A stretch of 64,000 nucleotides of DNA from Streblospio benedicti. Taxonomy: Eukaryota > Annelida > Polychaeta > Spionida > Spionidae. The stretch lies in NCBI GenBank assembly GCA_019095985.1, contig CM032669.1, positions 6,359,843 to 6,423,842 on the forward strand. Reading direction: 5' to 3'. Every line of letters starts with the position of its first letter. Within the stretch, counting starts at the first letter, position 1. Shown in pieces: positions 25,462 through 36,020 of this stretch. The position numbers and the translations under genes are program-made. Under the pieces are notes generated by a model. It was not told the DNA's origin, did no database searches, and saw only the letters and a program-made list of their open reading frames with translations.

Positions 25462-25663
25462 CTGATGCCGTCAAAGATGGTGCTGTTGCGGATGAAGTCG
25501 AACTTGTCTAGCGAGTCGATGACGGCGAGACTTCCCCCGGCCGCTTCACAGGCCGCCTTCTGGCCCGTGTAGTCAGCCGTCGTCTCCAGCAGACCATAGC
25601 ACAGCCCGAAGTCGACGAACACCTGGTCAGGCGAGCACGGGTCAGCGAAGGCAGGCGGCATCG
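25462..25663 (-). CDS. Channel gene exon 4: first half of lectin domain 1
   Basis: 202 bases with acceptor CTGCCCAG and donor GTGAGTAAG. Joined in phase 1 to exon 3 it reads A-MPPAFADPCSPDQVFVDFG, then CYGLLETTADYTGQKAAC and GGSLAVIDSLDKFDFI. This is the canonical first half of a C-type lectin domain: two N-terminal Cys, the A-x2-C helix and the GG-S/x-L-A-V-I-D strand. It follows the post-TM1 segment of a DEG/ENaC channel in the same frame, so the lectin domain is predicted to be extracellular. Confidence 0.88.
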
Positions 25664-26112
25664 CTGGGCAGGCGAATGGAGAGAATTAGGACTGAAGGTT
25701 TCTGTTGAGCGTCTGCAGAAACTATTGACTACGAGTTACTGGTGGATGTGGAGTGTTGTTTTATGTTTAGACTCATCTTTAAAAAAAAGAATAAAAGGAA
25801 AAATAAATAAATAAATAAATGGGGTTCTTAATGGTTTTTATGTGCATAAGAGTGAATTGGAATGAAATATTTGCCAAGTTGTATTAGCTCTAATGACTGC
25901 AATTATAGTAGCAAGCCTCAAAGAAATCTATACATGTAGTTGCAAAATTTCAAGACAGTTATGTTTATAGATTTTGAAAGTGTTTTCTGCCACAGACCCA
26001 TTCGGCAGCATTTACATGTATCCGGTAAAGAGTTTTTAGTTCGTGAATAGATTGTCTCAATAAGACATCTATAAAGTGAATTCATCAATACACAAAACGA
26101 CCTGCACCATAC

Positions 26113-26257
26113 CTAGTGCCCTCTTCTTCCTCTTTTTCTTTCTCTTCTTGCTCACATCTTTCACGTCACTGTTGAAAGATTCTAGTGACGATGCTTTGAT
26201 TGGATTCATGTTACAGAAAGTAACGGAGGGGAAGTGCATTTCAAAATTCTGTACAAC
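26113..26257 (-). CDS. Channel gene exon 3: first extracellular palm segment
   Basis: 145 bases with acceptor TTTTTCAG and donor GTATGG. It encodes VVQNFEMHFPSVTFCNMNPI, the hallmark FPSVTFCNxNP strand that follows TM1 in DEG/ENaC channels, then KASSLESFNSDVKDV and a very basic run KKRKKKRKKRAL. The phase (0 in, 1 out) fits exons 2 and 4. The basic run at the junction with the lectin module could be a furin-type processing site, as in some ENaC subunits, or a heparan-sulphate binding patch. Confidence 0.92.
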
Positions 26258-26537
26258 CTGAAAAAGCGAATAAGACGACAATAGAAAATGAGCAAATGGT
26301 TACGTGTATGCCTTTGCACGAAAAATACAAATATGTTAGAGAATAAATCCAACCTTTAACGTGTGTATTGCCTTTTGATTCTATGGTATGACACCCAACT
26401 ATATTCTATATGAATAAGAAAAGTGTTTGTTTGGAAAATTAGTAAATATACCTAATTTTGAATAGGACTTTTCTATATCAGCATATATATAAATCTGAAG
26501 AATAAAATAAAACAGTGTTCTGTATGAGCTGAGTTAC

Positions 26538-26656
26538 CTCCACTTTGACAGCCACATCATACTTGATGTAGTTGTCTATGCACAGGTAGAGGTGGATGAT
26601 GAGAATACACAGTCCGCTGAGGGAGATTACGTGCCAGTAGATCTTCTTAAACAACC
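26538..26656 (-). CDS. Channel gene exon 2: transmembrane segment 1
   Basis: 119 bases, acceptor TGATATAG and donor GTAACT. It encodes LFKKIYWHVISLSGLCILII then HLYLCIDNYIKYDVAVKVE: a single hydrophobic helix followed by the Tyr-rich start of the ectodomain, as in TM1 of DEG/ENaC. Phase 1 in and 0 out fit its neighbours exactly. Confidence 0.93.
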
Positions 26657-27459
26657 CTATATCAAAATGATGCTTGTGAAATAGTTGGACATAATATGCA
26701 AGCCAGAGAGCAACAGTGTGGCCTGTCAATCAACTATCTATTCTAAATACCTTACACTAGCGCCTATAGGCTTGGTAAGTGAGAATAGAATCAGACAAAA
26801 ACAGCTGGCGAGGAATGGTGATATCATTTCTTTAGTCTTGAACGTCTGGCGATGCGTCTAAATTTTGTGATTTTTGGTATAGCTATGGGTTTGAAATTAA
26901 ATGCACATATATTGTCGGTGTAAGTTACATTTCGTTTGATACTGATATAACTTTTTTGAATATTTTATTGATAAAAGGTTAACAGTATGTAGTTCCATTA
27001 TTTAATAGGTATATACACGGGCCACTTTTTCATTGTCAAGGTATAAATGGGTCACTTTTTTATGCCAAATTAGTAAATTAGTATATCGATGGGTACCGTT
27101 TTTGCAAAGACCCTCACCCCCTCACCGCCTGCAGTGATCAAAATGCTAACATAATTTGTTGTTTTGTGTAGCATCCGAAGCAACTCACTTACAGGTCCAA
27201 TGATAAGTTACTAGTAGATCTAGGTTTTTAAAATCCCTATTCCTCTTGAATCTGTCTATATCTGGACTATAGTTGCTTTACCATGTATAGGCAAAAATTC
27301 TGTTAAAACTTACTTAACTCATTGTATTTTTTTCATAGTTGACCATCCTTGGTATATTATTGTTGTTGTTGTTGATGATGATAAGCATATATGATAAGCA
27401 ATACTGCCAATGGTCATGATCATATCCAAATTGTCTCTATAATATACGGTAATACCTCA

Positions 27460-27605
27460 GCCCCCACCAAAAAACAACAACAACAAAAAAACACAACAAA
27501 AAATCACACAAAAACAGCAAAAACAAAAACAAACAACAAAAAACAAAGCAACAAAAGAAAAAACAAACAAAAAACAAACAACAACAAATAACAAAAACCA
27601 TACAA
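27460..27605. repeat. A-rich AAAAC/CAA simple repeat
   Basis: About 145 bases built from CAA, AAAC and AAAAAC units, within the first intron of the minus-strand channel gene. Confidence 0.85.
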
Positions 27606-27690
27606 CCCTAGAGCTTTTGTGGCCACCTGCTCATATGTGTTTGTACGTTGAAACGTATCTAGAAAAAAGTGCGTGCCACGTGTCACGCAC

Positions 27691-27847
27691 CTCGCGCCTG
27701 GTGCACGTGCGGCACGCCGTGCGCGGACGTCTTCTCCTGGAAGCCGAGCAGGATGTGCGCGGGCCGCGTGTCGTCCAGAGCCAGCTCCGCGTCCTCCGTG
27801 CGCAGCCGAAACGCATACTTGCCGCCGCAGCCGCCCGCAGCCGACAT
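27691..27847 (-). CDS. Channel gene exon 1: cytosolic N-terminus with HG gating motif
   Basis: Starts MSAAGGCGGKYAFRLRTED and ends GFQEKTSAHGVPHVHQAR, then donor GTGCGT. The His-Gly in SAHGVPHV is the conserved gating motif just before TM1 in ASIC, ENaC and FaNaC channels. The join to exon 2 gives Gly-Leu-Phe-Lys-Lys-Ile-Tyr-Trp, the family pattern. The ATG was chosen because it opens the GC-rich coding stretch. CTGCAG directly before it could be an acceptor, so a 5' UTR exon upstream is possible. A MITE end lies only 24 bases upstream of the ATG. Confidence 0.85.
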
Positions 27848-27870
27848 ACTGCAGACGGAGGCTCAGTTAT

Positions 27871-28227
27871 GCTACAGTCACACGGCCACTTAAACCCGCT
27901 TTACACTATAGCGATCATGGGCGAACCCGTGCAACGCATCTGCACGTATTATGTCACGTCGTCAATTTGGACGTATTGTGGCGGCATTGAACGTAGTAAA
28001 AATGCATGGTACGACAAGTTGCTGAGGCAAACGAAGTGATACTTATATGTGCAAACGTTTTGCGATCCATAGAAGCAGCATGACTATTTGAAGCAAACTT
28101 TAACCAAACTTAATGTTCGTTCAAAATTTTTGAATATGTTCAGAATTTCCTGACGAATTTGCCAGTTGCCAGTGCACATAGAGCTACGTAGGTGGAATTC
28201 ACTATAGTGTAAAGCCGGGTTTTAGCC
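27871..28227. mobile_element. MITE-like element E1 at the 5' edge of the channel gene
   Basis: Left end GCTACAGTCACACGGCCACT continues into AACCCGCTTTACACTATAG, which pairs with CTATAGTGTAAAGCCGGGTT at 28203-28222. The first 20 bases match the ends of element E2 (28413-28847). No coding capacity. Confidence 0.7.
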
Positions 28228-28247
28228 GGGAGTTGATGGGTGACCAT

Positions 28248-28409
28248 ACGTAATTATACAAGGATTTCACCACGAGATTGGAGTGTCAATCGTGCATGCT
28301 GACGTCTGATTTGCCCGAACGAAGTGAGGGTGAAGCAGACGTCAGCATGCTCAATTTCACGATCATAGTGACACTCCAATCTCGTGGTCAAATCCTTGTA
28401 TAATTACGT
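28248..28409. mobile_element. Palindromic MITE E3, 160 bp
   Basis: A nearly perfect palindrome: ACGTAATTATACAAGGATTT at both ends (inverted), arms running through CACGAGATTGGAGTGTCA and GACGTCTGATTT, centre CGAACGAAGTGAGGG. Same family as 9238-9382. Confidence 0.9.
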
Positions 28410-28412
28410 GAT

Positions 28413-28847
28413 GGTACAGTCACACGGCCACTTACGGTAGATGCGGATGCTTGTGGATAACAAATACGTAAGCATCCGCAAGAATACGTATCCTCTGTAA
28501 GCATACGTATCTATCTATCTGTAACTCACTACGCACGATACGTAGACATGCGGAGACATACGCAGATTCGTCACCAAGATTTTGAAATTCTCAAAACTTT
28601 GTTGCGGATCACACATACGTAAAATACGTAAATCTTAGGTAAGATACGTAAATTCCTCCGCGAGGCTAACCCAATACGCAGAGTCCGCAGTAGGCCTAAT
28701 ATGATGATCTATCTCTTTACTGTGATCCCAGGTTGGCAACTGGAATCCTGGGTCTCTTTGCTGCGTATTTTCATAATATTTACGTATTTTTATCGTGCAA
28801 GCATCCGCAGGTCCGTATCATACCGTAAGTGGCCGTGTGACTGTAGC
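28413..28847. mobile_element. MITE E2, 435 bp, long inverted ends
   Basis: Ends GTACAGTCACACGGCCACTT and the inverse ACTGTAGC-side copy pair over about 40 bases, continuing into ACGGTA and GCGGATGCTTG. Inside, ATACGTA motifs recur many times. It is flanked on both sides by E3-family copies. Confidence 0.85.
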
Positions 28848-28854
28848 ATTACGT

Positions 28855-29285
28855 AATTGTACAAGGATTTGACCACGAGATTGGAGTGTCAATCGGTAAA
28901 TTGAGCACGCTGACGTCGGATTTGCCCGAACGAAGTGAGGGTAAATCAGACGTCAGCATGCTCAATTTCATGATTGACGTCTGATTTTATCCATTTTAAA
29001 TTTTTTTGCTGAACGAAGTGAGGGTGAATCAAACGTCAGCATGCTCAATTTCACGATTGACACTCCAATCTGGTGGTCCAAATCCTACATTTTAAACATT
29101 TTAAACCTTCGTTCGGGTAAATCAGACGTCAGCATGCTCAATTTCACGATTGACACTCCAATGTTTAGTTCTTACATTTTAAACATTTTAAACCTTCGTC
29201 GTTCGTATTTAAATCGTTCGACATCAGCATGCTCAATTTCACGATTGACACTCCAATGTCATGGTCAAATCCTACATTTTAAACA
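28855..29285. repeat. Expanded array of E3-family units
   Basis: Starts as a normal E3 copy, then GTCAGCATGCTCAATTTCAC recurs at about 28957, 29035, 29127 and 29225, separated by CATTTTAAACATTTTAAACC spacers, giving units of roughly 90 bases. Confidence 0.8.
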
Positions 29286-29421
29286 GGATGATAGTTCACG
29301 TCGTCATTGTGAGTTCCTGTTGAAAGCTCAATGTAGATAGATAATGAGATAATGGATACTTATGTTTAAACGGATAATGTTTGTTCATAATTCAGTAAAA
29401 CTATGTTGTAAATATGAATAA

Positions 29422-29973
29422 AGCGAGGGGCACATCCCACCGCAAGGTGGGTCTACAGCCTGTCTACTGCCAAAAACGCATAGAAAACGTGAGGATCCGT
29501 GAGTGTACAGTGCTATAAACGTACTTTTTTACAAGGCCGTACGGTGGCCGCAGAAAAAGTTTGGCTTGCCAAACTTTTTCTACGACCACCCTACGTCAAG
29601 GTCTGACCGTAAGGAGGCAGTGCGGTGACCTTACGTTAAACACAAACGATTTACCCGCACGTATTCGGCACAGATACAGTACTGGGGACGAGCGTTGCCT
29701 GTACCATGAACGTGCGGATCCCGTACTTTTGTAATCACACGGTGCGTAGGACGTAAGCTATACGCGAGTACATCGCACGTTCTATGCAAGTTGAGGGCAC
29801 GGCCACCTCAATAAAAACCACTCCCTGTGCCGACGCACTCACAACACACGGAACCCGTGCGTATGTGCCCACAACTGTACTTTTGTCAATGCTTGCGGAA
29901 AACGCCGTAGACGCCGCAGACCTCAACACGTCTTGCGGTGACCACCACCACAAGGTGGAATGTGCCCCTCGCT
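29422..29973. mobile_element. Harbinger-like MITE, copy 1, TAA target duplication
   Basis: 552 bases with ends AGCGAGGGGCACAT and ATGTGCCCCTCGCT, flanked by TAA on both sides. A 3-bp TAA/TTA duplication is typical of PIF/Harbinger. About the same sequence recurs at 30460-30994 in direct orientation. Confidence 0.88.
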
Positions 29974-30006
29974 TAACTGTATATATTTTTTCCCAAGTTT
30001 GCCTGT

Positions 30007-30264
30007 GAATTCAATTCTATTCTCACTGTTCTACCAAGCAAGCTCCTGCAACTGTATTGACATAGCTGAAGAGACATCTTCCATTTTACTATATCAAGTG
30101 ACCCTGACGGGACTCAAACTCACGAGCCCAAGGTTGCGAGACCAGATTGATACCATCATCCCAAGCAGCGGGCTGAGCCGTAAAATGGAAGATGTCTCTT
30201 CAGCTATGTCAATACAGTGGCAGGAGCTTGTTTGGCAGAAAAGTGAGAGTAGAATTGTATGTTT
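30007..30264. mobile_element. Fold-back element with tRNA-like loop
   Basis: Arms of about 85 bases (TGAAGAGACATCTTCCATTT and its complement) enclose a short loop that matches the tRNA-like SINE unit of 38.25-38.33 kb in reverse, including a box-B-like GGGACTCAAACTC. Confidence 0.75.
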
Positions 30265-30459
30265 TAAATGATTAAATTGTATTTCAACTTGTATGTTTCT
30301 CACACAGCCTAAAATATTAAACAATGAAAACTTTATTAGTACCTGAATTATTATTTGTAATTATTATCTTTAATATTTACACATCATTCAATTAAACGGC
30401 GTGTCTATGATAAGTTCCGTTTAATACTTGTTGTTTTCTACACTATTGAGAGCAGTTAA

Positions 30460-30994
30460 AGCGAGGGGCACATGGTGGGTCTACAGCTTGTCTACTGCCA
30501 AAAACGCATAGAAAACGTGAGGATCCGTGAGAGTACAGTCCTGCAAACGTACGTTTTTTTCAAGGCCGTACGATAGCCGCTTGCCAAACTTCTTCTCCGA
30601 CCACCCTACGTCAAGGTCTGACCGTAAGGAGGCAGTGCGGTGACCTTACGTTTAACACAGATGATTTACCCGCACGTTGTCGGCACGGACACAGTACTGG
30701 GACCGTGCGTTCCCTGTACCATGAACGTGCGGATCCCGTACTTTTGTAATCACACGGTGCGTAGAGCGTAAGTTGTACGCGAGTACATCGCACGTTCTAT
30801 GCAAGTTGATCTCACGGCCACCTCAATAAAAAAACACTCCCTGTGCCGACGCACTCATAACGCATGGAGCCTGTGCGTATGTGCCCACAACTGTACTTGT
30901 GTCAATGCTTGCGAAAAAAAAACCGCCGTAGACGCCGCAGACCTCAACACGCCTTGCGGCGACGACCGCCGCGAGGTGGTATGTGCCCCTCGCT
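30460..30994. mobile_element. Harbinger-like MITE, copy 2, TAA target duplication
   Basis: 535 bases with the same ends and inner sequence as 29422-29973 and the same TAA duplication. Confidence 0.88.
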
Positions 30995-31393
30995 TAAACC
31001 AAGCAGTAAACACCATTCTGGAAACCGCTCGTAGGCATCAAAATTAAATTGCCGAATATTTGGTTTAGTAAATCTGTATTAATGTAACTACATGTACTTG
31101 AGAGTACAGATGAACAGATTTTTGGTGTGCGTGTACTTATGCGATAAAAGCATCAGTAGACATCAATGTATGTGTACTTGGACTGAATTACCATCATAAA
31201 GTACTTGGCACGCCGTTTAATTGAATGATGTGTAAATATGAAAAATAATAATTGAGGTACTGGTAAAGTTTTCATTGTTTAATATTTTAGGCTGTGTGTG
31301 AAAATTTACAAGTTAAACACAGTTTAAGTTAGTCATTTAAAACATAGTTTTACTGGATTATGAACAAAAACTATCCGTTAAAACATAAGTATC

Positions 31394-33005
31394 CACCAGT
31401 ATAAGTTGTTTACGTTTAGAGACCTCAAATAAAAGAACACATGACTCTTATGCGTTGAAACCGACGTTTCAAATCAAAGTCCTATGATTTAAATCCGCTC
31501 TAAATGCTTTAGACAGTATCCTCTCAATTTGAAGTACTAACCTTCCAGCTGTGAACTATAACTAACAGAATTGCATAAATAAAATTCTTGACAATATCAT
31601 GATGCTTTCTCACCCAGTCTATCTCTTCTACTGACACTACACCAAATCGCATTCAAACGAACTGAGCTTATTCATCCAACCGAATCCTCAAACAAAATAA
31701 TGGCAATAAAACGAGACAATTTTTTACTGCATGATAATTGTTCAATTCCTGACTATCATCTCAAACATAAGTATTCAGCCATGGGAATAATCTCATAAAT
31801 CAATCGTACGAGTCCACCAATGGTACATGGGCGAAGTTCTGACCACCACAGGCAGGACAGAATACGCTTTTGAGAAGATTAAGATCTAATAGATAACACT
31901 GATGATGGATGTTGAATACTATCATTTGTCTCAAATGACAAAACAGAAGAAGCAGACGGTAATTAATTCACCAACTGTCAGCATTGGAGCAGATTAAACT
32001 AGTTAATTTCAAGATAAGTTTGGCATTATGTGGATGATGTTTCTTGGATGATCCAGTTGAAGATAATAGTTGATCCCCTACTGTCTTTGTGCTCGGTTTG
32101 CTTATTAATAGCTTTTGTGTAATAGCTTGTGTGCATTAAACGGCTATGAGTGAACTAATACAGGTAACAAGGACAGTTCACGATTGTTTTTCTTATTGGC
32201 TGGATCTATGGGAAAACTCGCCCTCTGCATGAATACACAATCGTCACACATAGTGTCCTAGCTTGTGAAAAAACAGTGGGAATACTTTCTTCTTCTATTT
32301 TCAATACTGGTTTTAAAACTTACTGTTCTGACAACTTGCTTCCTAGGTCTCCGGGAATTTCTCTCACATTGCATGTATAATCATTTAATAATTTTACAAT
32401 ATCTATCCGGGGGTTAAAATGTCAATTTCTGCTGGAAAACATTTGATGTGCACTTTCGAAATAGCAAAAATATTCAATACCTGATTGATAAATATAGACA
32501 CCAAAATCTCTCAAATATGAAGAAATCTTTCAGCAGTATGATTTGATTTGAATGAGGGGTTATTTTCAAACGCAACAAGTCCAAATTGGTAAGTATGCAA
32601 CCCAGACCCTACTTTCCGTCGAAGTAGCGTCAGCCCCCCCCCCGACCTTCTCCCTTTTCCACTTTAAAAATGTCATTTCATTTCATTTTTTGTTTGTTTT
32701 TCTTCTAGTGGTGGTGACGGAAAGTTGAAAGTTCAATATTTCTCAGGAATAGCATAAATTAACTCACATCACATTTACACATGAAACAGGTTGAATATTC
32801 AAACCTACCCCCCTTGATTATTGGACGAGTCTATTTTAGAACGTAGTGTACTAGTGACGTTTCCCGTCAAACGTAAAATCATTGTTGTGAAGATCAATAA
32901 ACTTTTCACAGGAAAATAGTGACGATTCCAAACAAAAATTACTAAAACTTGCATTTATTTTACATATTTCGCGTTGTTATCAGTCACAAGTGATCATAAA
33001 CTAGC
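31394..33005. other. No gene seen; upstream region of the BRAP-like gene
   Basis: No exon or named repeat was recognised. A run of 12 C lies at about 32634. The last 200 bases would be the promoter of the BRAP-like gene, but no core element stands out. Confidence 0.4.
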
Positions 33006-33026
33006 ATGGCGAGTGCAGGGCTTGAG
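33006..33026 (+). CDS. BRAP-like: BRAP-like gene, exon 1
   Basis: ATGGCGAGTGCAGGGCTTGAG followed by donor GTGAGC. It encodes only MASAGLE and joins in phase 0 to the exon at 33853. Chosen because it is the first ATG with a good donor in frame upstream of the main exon; no RING or RNA-binding exons of true BRAP were found nearby. Confidence 0.55.
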
Positions 33027-33852
33027 GTGAGCAAAACTTTTTATTTCATGTTAATGTTAAATTAGAATTAAATGTGAAAATGTATAACCACTGCCACGTT
33101 GGCACTGCCACGTGTCGTTGGCACTTTCACTGTGAGTGTGAGTCTATTTTAATATCTTCACGTTTTAGGTTCTAGTAACATTAGTTATGACTTATGTAAT
33201 AACGTTTTAGCTGTGATCAAATTAGATCTAATTGTTACAGGCTAAAAGAAATAATGATGAGGTCATTATTTCCCTTAGCCTGTAACAAGACTCCAATATG
33301 AATGAAATTGCATAAGTAAGTCAATTGCCCAATTATATATAACATAATAATACTGTTTCTACAGTCACCATGACCAAATATACTCAGGAACAACCTGTAA
33401 CAAATGGAATCATTTATAACTTCATATAACATATATCATGAACTGTTAAATATTGTTTGCTACATATTTGTATATATTTATGTCTTGAAGAGATGTTGTT
33501 AGAACACGAAAATAGTAGAGAATAAAATTTAATTTAGTCTAACCTTTGAATCTTTTAAACTTTTGAAGTGTGAATTGGTGCAAACAACATGAAAGTTCTT
33601 AACACAACACAATAATTCATGTGCACAGTTGTGAAAACTGTCAATCAATGTAAGAATTCGTTGTGTTGTGTTAAGATGAACTTTGTTGTATACATTTGAA
33701 TAAATATATGTCCATAATTTAGACATAATTTTACAAATGTATATAGAACATAAAGCATGGCAATGTGATTTCAACTAGTAGATATAAATATACAGTTTAT
33801 TACTTTAAACCAAAGGATATTTAAAAGTTTTTTGAATATATTTGCTTGTTAG

Positions 33853-35129
33853 GATGAGAGTGTGAGTGGCGTCCGGACCATCAGCTGCCCAGTTTGCCGC
33901 TATTGTCAGACCCCAGAGAGTGTGCCAGATAAAGTGTGTAATGAGTGCAGAAGTCAAGAGAGTCTGTTGATTTGCTCAATCTGCGGTGGAAGAGGCTGTG
34001 GAAGAGACGTAGGTGGACATGTGTACAGCCACTATGAGGCGACTCAGCACTGCTTCGCCATGCAGCTGGGTGCAAACCGTGTATGTGACTACTCTGGAGA
34101 CCTGCTTGTGCAGAGCACGGGCGACGGCACGATTATTGAGATGATTGAAGAGGGTGATGGCAAGGATGTTGAGGTAGAAGAGGGTAAAGGTACGATTGCT
34201 GAGGTTGACAAGGGTGATGGCACGATTGTTGAAGTTGACAAGGGTGATGGCACGATTGTTGAGTTTAAGAAGGGTGATGGCACGATTGTTGAAGTTGACA
34301 AGGGTGATGGCACGATTGTTGAAGTTGACAAGGGTGATGGTTGAAGGTTGACAAGGGTGATGGCACGATTGTTGAAGTTGACAAGGGTGATGGCACGATT
34401 GTTGAGGTTGACAAGGGTGATGGCACGATTGTTGAAGTTGACAAGGGTGATGGCACGATTGTTGAAGTTGACAAGGGTGATGGCACGATTGTTGAAGTTG
34501 ACAAGGGTCATGGCACGATTGTTGAAGTTGACAAGGGTGATGGTAAAATTGTTCAGGTGGAAGAGGGTGGACGTCTGCTTGACCGTGATGACAAGATGGA
34601 CTCTATTCAAGTACAATATACTTATCTTCTCACCAATGAATTGGAAACACAGAGGCAATATTTTGAGAAGAAAATGAAATTGATGGAAAAGCAAACCTTT
34701 AAAAAACTGGAAGAGCTTGAAATAATCAACAAAGAGTTGGAACACAAATGTCAGCAACTCGAAAAGCAAATCAAGCAGGCAAATAAAGAAAAACTAGCCG
34801 CAGAGAAGAAATCTGCTCAGCTTCAAGATAAAGTCACTAAGTTACAAACAGAACTAGAAGAAGAAATAGTCATAAACAAGTGTTTACAGTCAAACCAAAG
34901 CGAATGGAAGGCGAAAGTAGAGAAACTGGAAAAGCAATTGGCGGAAAAGGACAAGGAAATAGAGGACTTACAAGATCAATTACGTGACATCATGTTTTAC
35001 ATGGACGCACAAACGAAAATTGCAACAATCACAGAGGTGTCCCAGTCAGAAATTCAAGAATCACAGATAGTGATAATTCCTCCAAGAGGAGCAACTGGTG
35101 GAAGAAAAGGCAGGAAAAAGCGACGATAA
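33853..35129 (+). CDS. BRAP-like: BRAP-like protein: UBP zinc finger, repeat array and coiled coil (frame interrupted)
   Basis: After acceptor TTGTTAG the exon reads DESVSGVRTISCPVCRYCQT, then a UBP-type zinc finger (ICSICGGRGCGRDVGGHVYS, HYEATQHCFAMQL, VCDYSGD), a VEVDKGDGTI repeat array, and a long coiled coil (TNELETQRQYFEKKMKLMEK to QLRDIMFYMDAQTKI), ending with a basic GRKGRKKRR tail. Order and many residues match the C-terminal half of BRAP, a Ras-regulated E3 ligase that uses its UBP finger to bind ubiquitin. RING and N-terminal RRM are missing; only the last CPVCR of the RING region remains. That the whole part is one exon suggests a retrocopy. Within the array the frame shifts near 34340: 33853-34344 is open in one frame and 34341-35129 in another. 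This could be an assembly slip in the repeats or real inactivation. Confidence 0.8.
34165..34560 (+). repeat. Coding minisatellite, 30-base unit, about 13 copies
   Basis: Unit GTTGAAGTTGACAAGGGTGA followed by TGGCACGATT, encoding VEVDKGDGTI. It sits where BRAP has a DGKIVQ segment; the last unit reads GDGKIVQVEEGG, so the array probably grew from that motif. One unit near 34340 is about seven bases short and shifts the frame. Confidence 0.92.
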
Positions 35130-35180
35130 GGTCTTTTATGAACATAACATTGTAATACAGTATCTCGACTTTACATTCAA

Positions 35181-35394
35181 GAAAACTAGAAAAACTAGAA
35201 ATGTTTGCGCATGATTTAATTTGCGAATTTCATGGGTAGGTGCAAAAGCGCAAACTTAAATAGTCAGCAAACTTTAATAGCGTGTGTCCAGTAGATGGAG
35301 GATGGACCAAAATCGCAAAATTGAATAGTCACAAAATAATTTATAGATGAAAATCACAAAAACTTAATAGCCACAAAATATTCTAGTTTTACAG
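35181..35394 (+). mobile_element. Mariner-like MITE (CTGTAAAACTAGAA ends), copy 1
   Basis: Same family as 61450-61655 and in the same orientation, with a worn left end. It faces copy 2 at 35678-35884 in inverse orientation, about 280 bases away, and lies in the likely 3' UTR of the BRAP-like gene. Confidence 0.8.
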
Positions 35395-35677
35395 TGTTCT
35401 GCATTTGTAATTATATGTATCTCAATAAGTTGCAAATAGTTCTAGCTTTCACAAGTATAGAGGGTAGCTGAAGTTTAGATGTGGAGTAATTCATTAATGT
35501 AAGTTGACTGGTGTTTTTATAAACGTTGAAAAATTATTTGACGAGAATATTTATGTGTCAGAATTTAAAGCTTTGTAAGGTTGTAGACTGCATGACTTTT
35601 GGAGAGAGATATCTACTTGTTTTCAACTGCGAATCATTTATGATTTGACAAATTGTATGAGCAGTTTTATCAATGTA

Positions 35678-35884
35678 CTGTAAAGCTAGATTATTTTATG
35701 GCTATTAAATTTTGCCATTTTCATCTATAAATTATTTTGTGACTATTTAATTTTGCGATTTTGGTCCACCCTGCACCTACTTTACATAGGCTATTAATGT
35801 TTGCTGACTATTTAAGTTTGCGTTTTTACACCTACCCACGAAATTCGCAAATTAAATTGTGAGCAAACATTTCTAGTTTTACAG
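35678..35884 (-). mobile_element. Mariner-like MITE, copy 2 (inverse)
   Basis: About 205 bases, flanked by TA on both sides, inverse complement of copy 1 over almost its full length. Confidence 0.85.
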
Positions 35885-36020
35885 TATTCAACCTGTTGTT
35901 CAATTAAACATTTTTTCCAGGTTTAGTAAAATATGTAAAATATGTATAAATTGTTCTCCCATTGTTTAAATTACCGGTAGGCATATTATTTTCAATAGAA
36001 ATATGTTCAGCTATATACAG

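Larger units (their letters stand above)
29354..31393. mobile_element. Old inverted-repeat element interrupted by younger insertions
   Basis: 29354-29413 pairs with 31331-31393, and 30285-30404 pairs with 31205-31320. The right arm is continuous; the left arm is split by the block 29422-30264 (a Harbinger-like MITE plus a fold-back element). The loop holds a second MITE (30460-30994). The inverted-repeat element must therefore be older than the insertions. Confidence 0.65.

Noticed and set aside
27617-28039. Plus-strand ORFs rich in Arg and Ala at 27.6-28.0 kb
   Set aside because: They are antisense shadows of the GC-rich channel exon 1, whose minus-strand reading has the HG motif and a correct donor.
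28252-28409. Palindromes as a CRISPR array or bacterial origin
   Set aside because: Repeats lack unique spacers of even length, and all context is eukaryotic (introns, MITEs).
34089-34769. Long minus-strand open frame (226 codons) with LVNFNNRAIT-type repeats
   Set aside because: It is the antisense reading of the 30-base minisatellite in the BRAP-like exon; a repeat unit divisible by three keeps several frames open.
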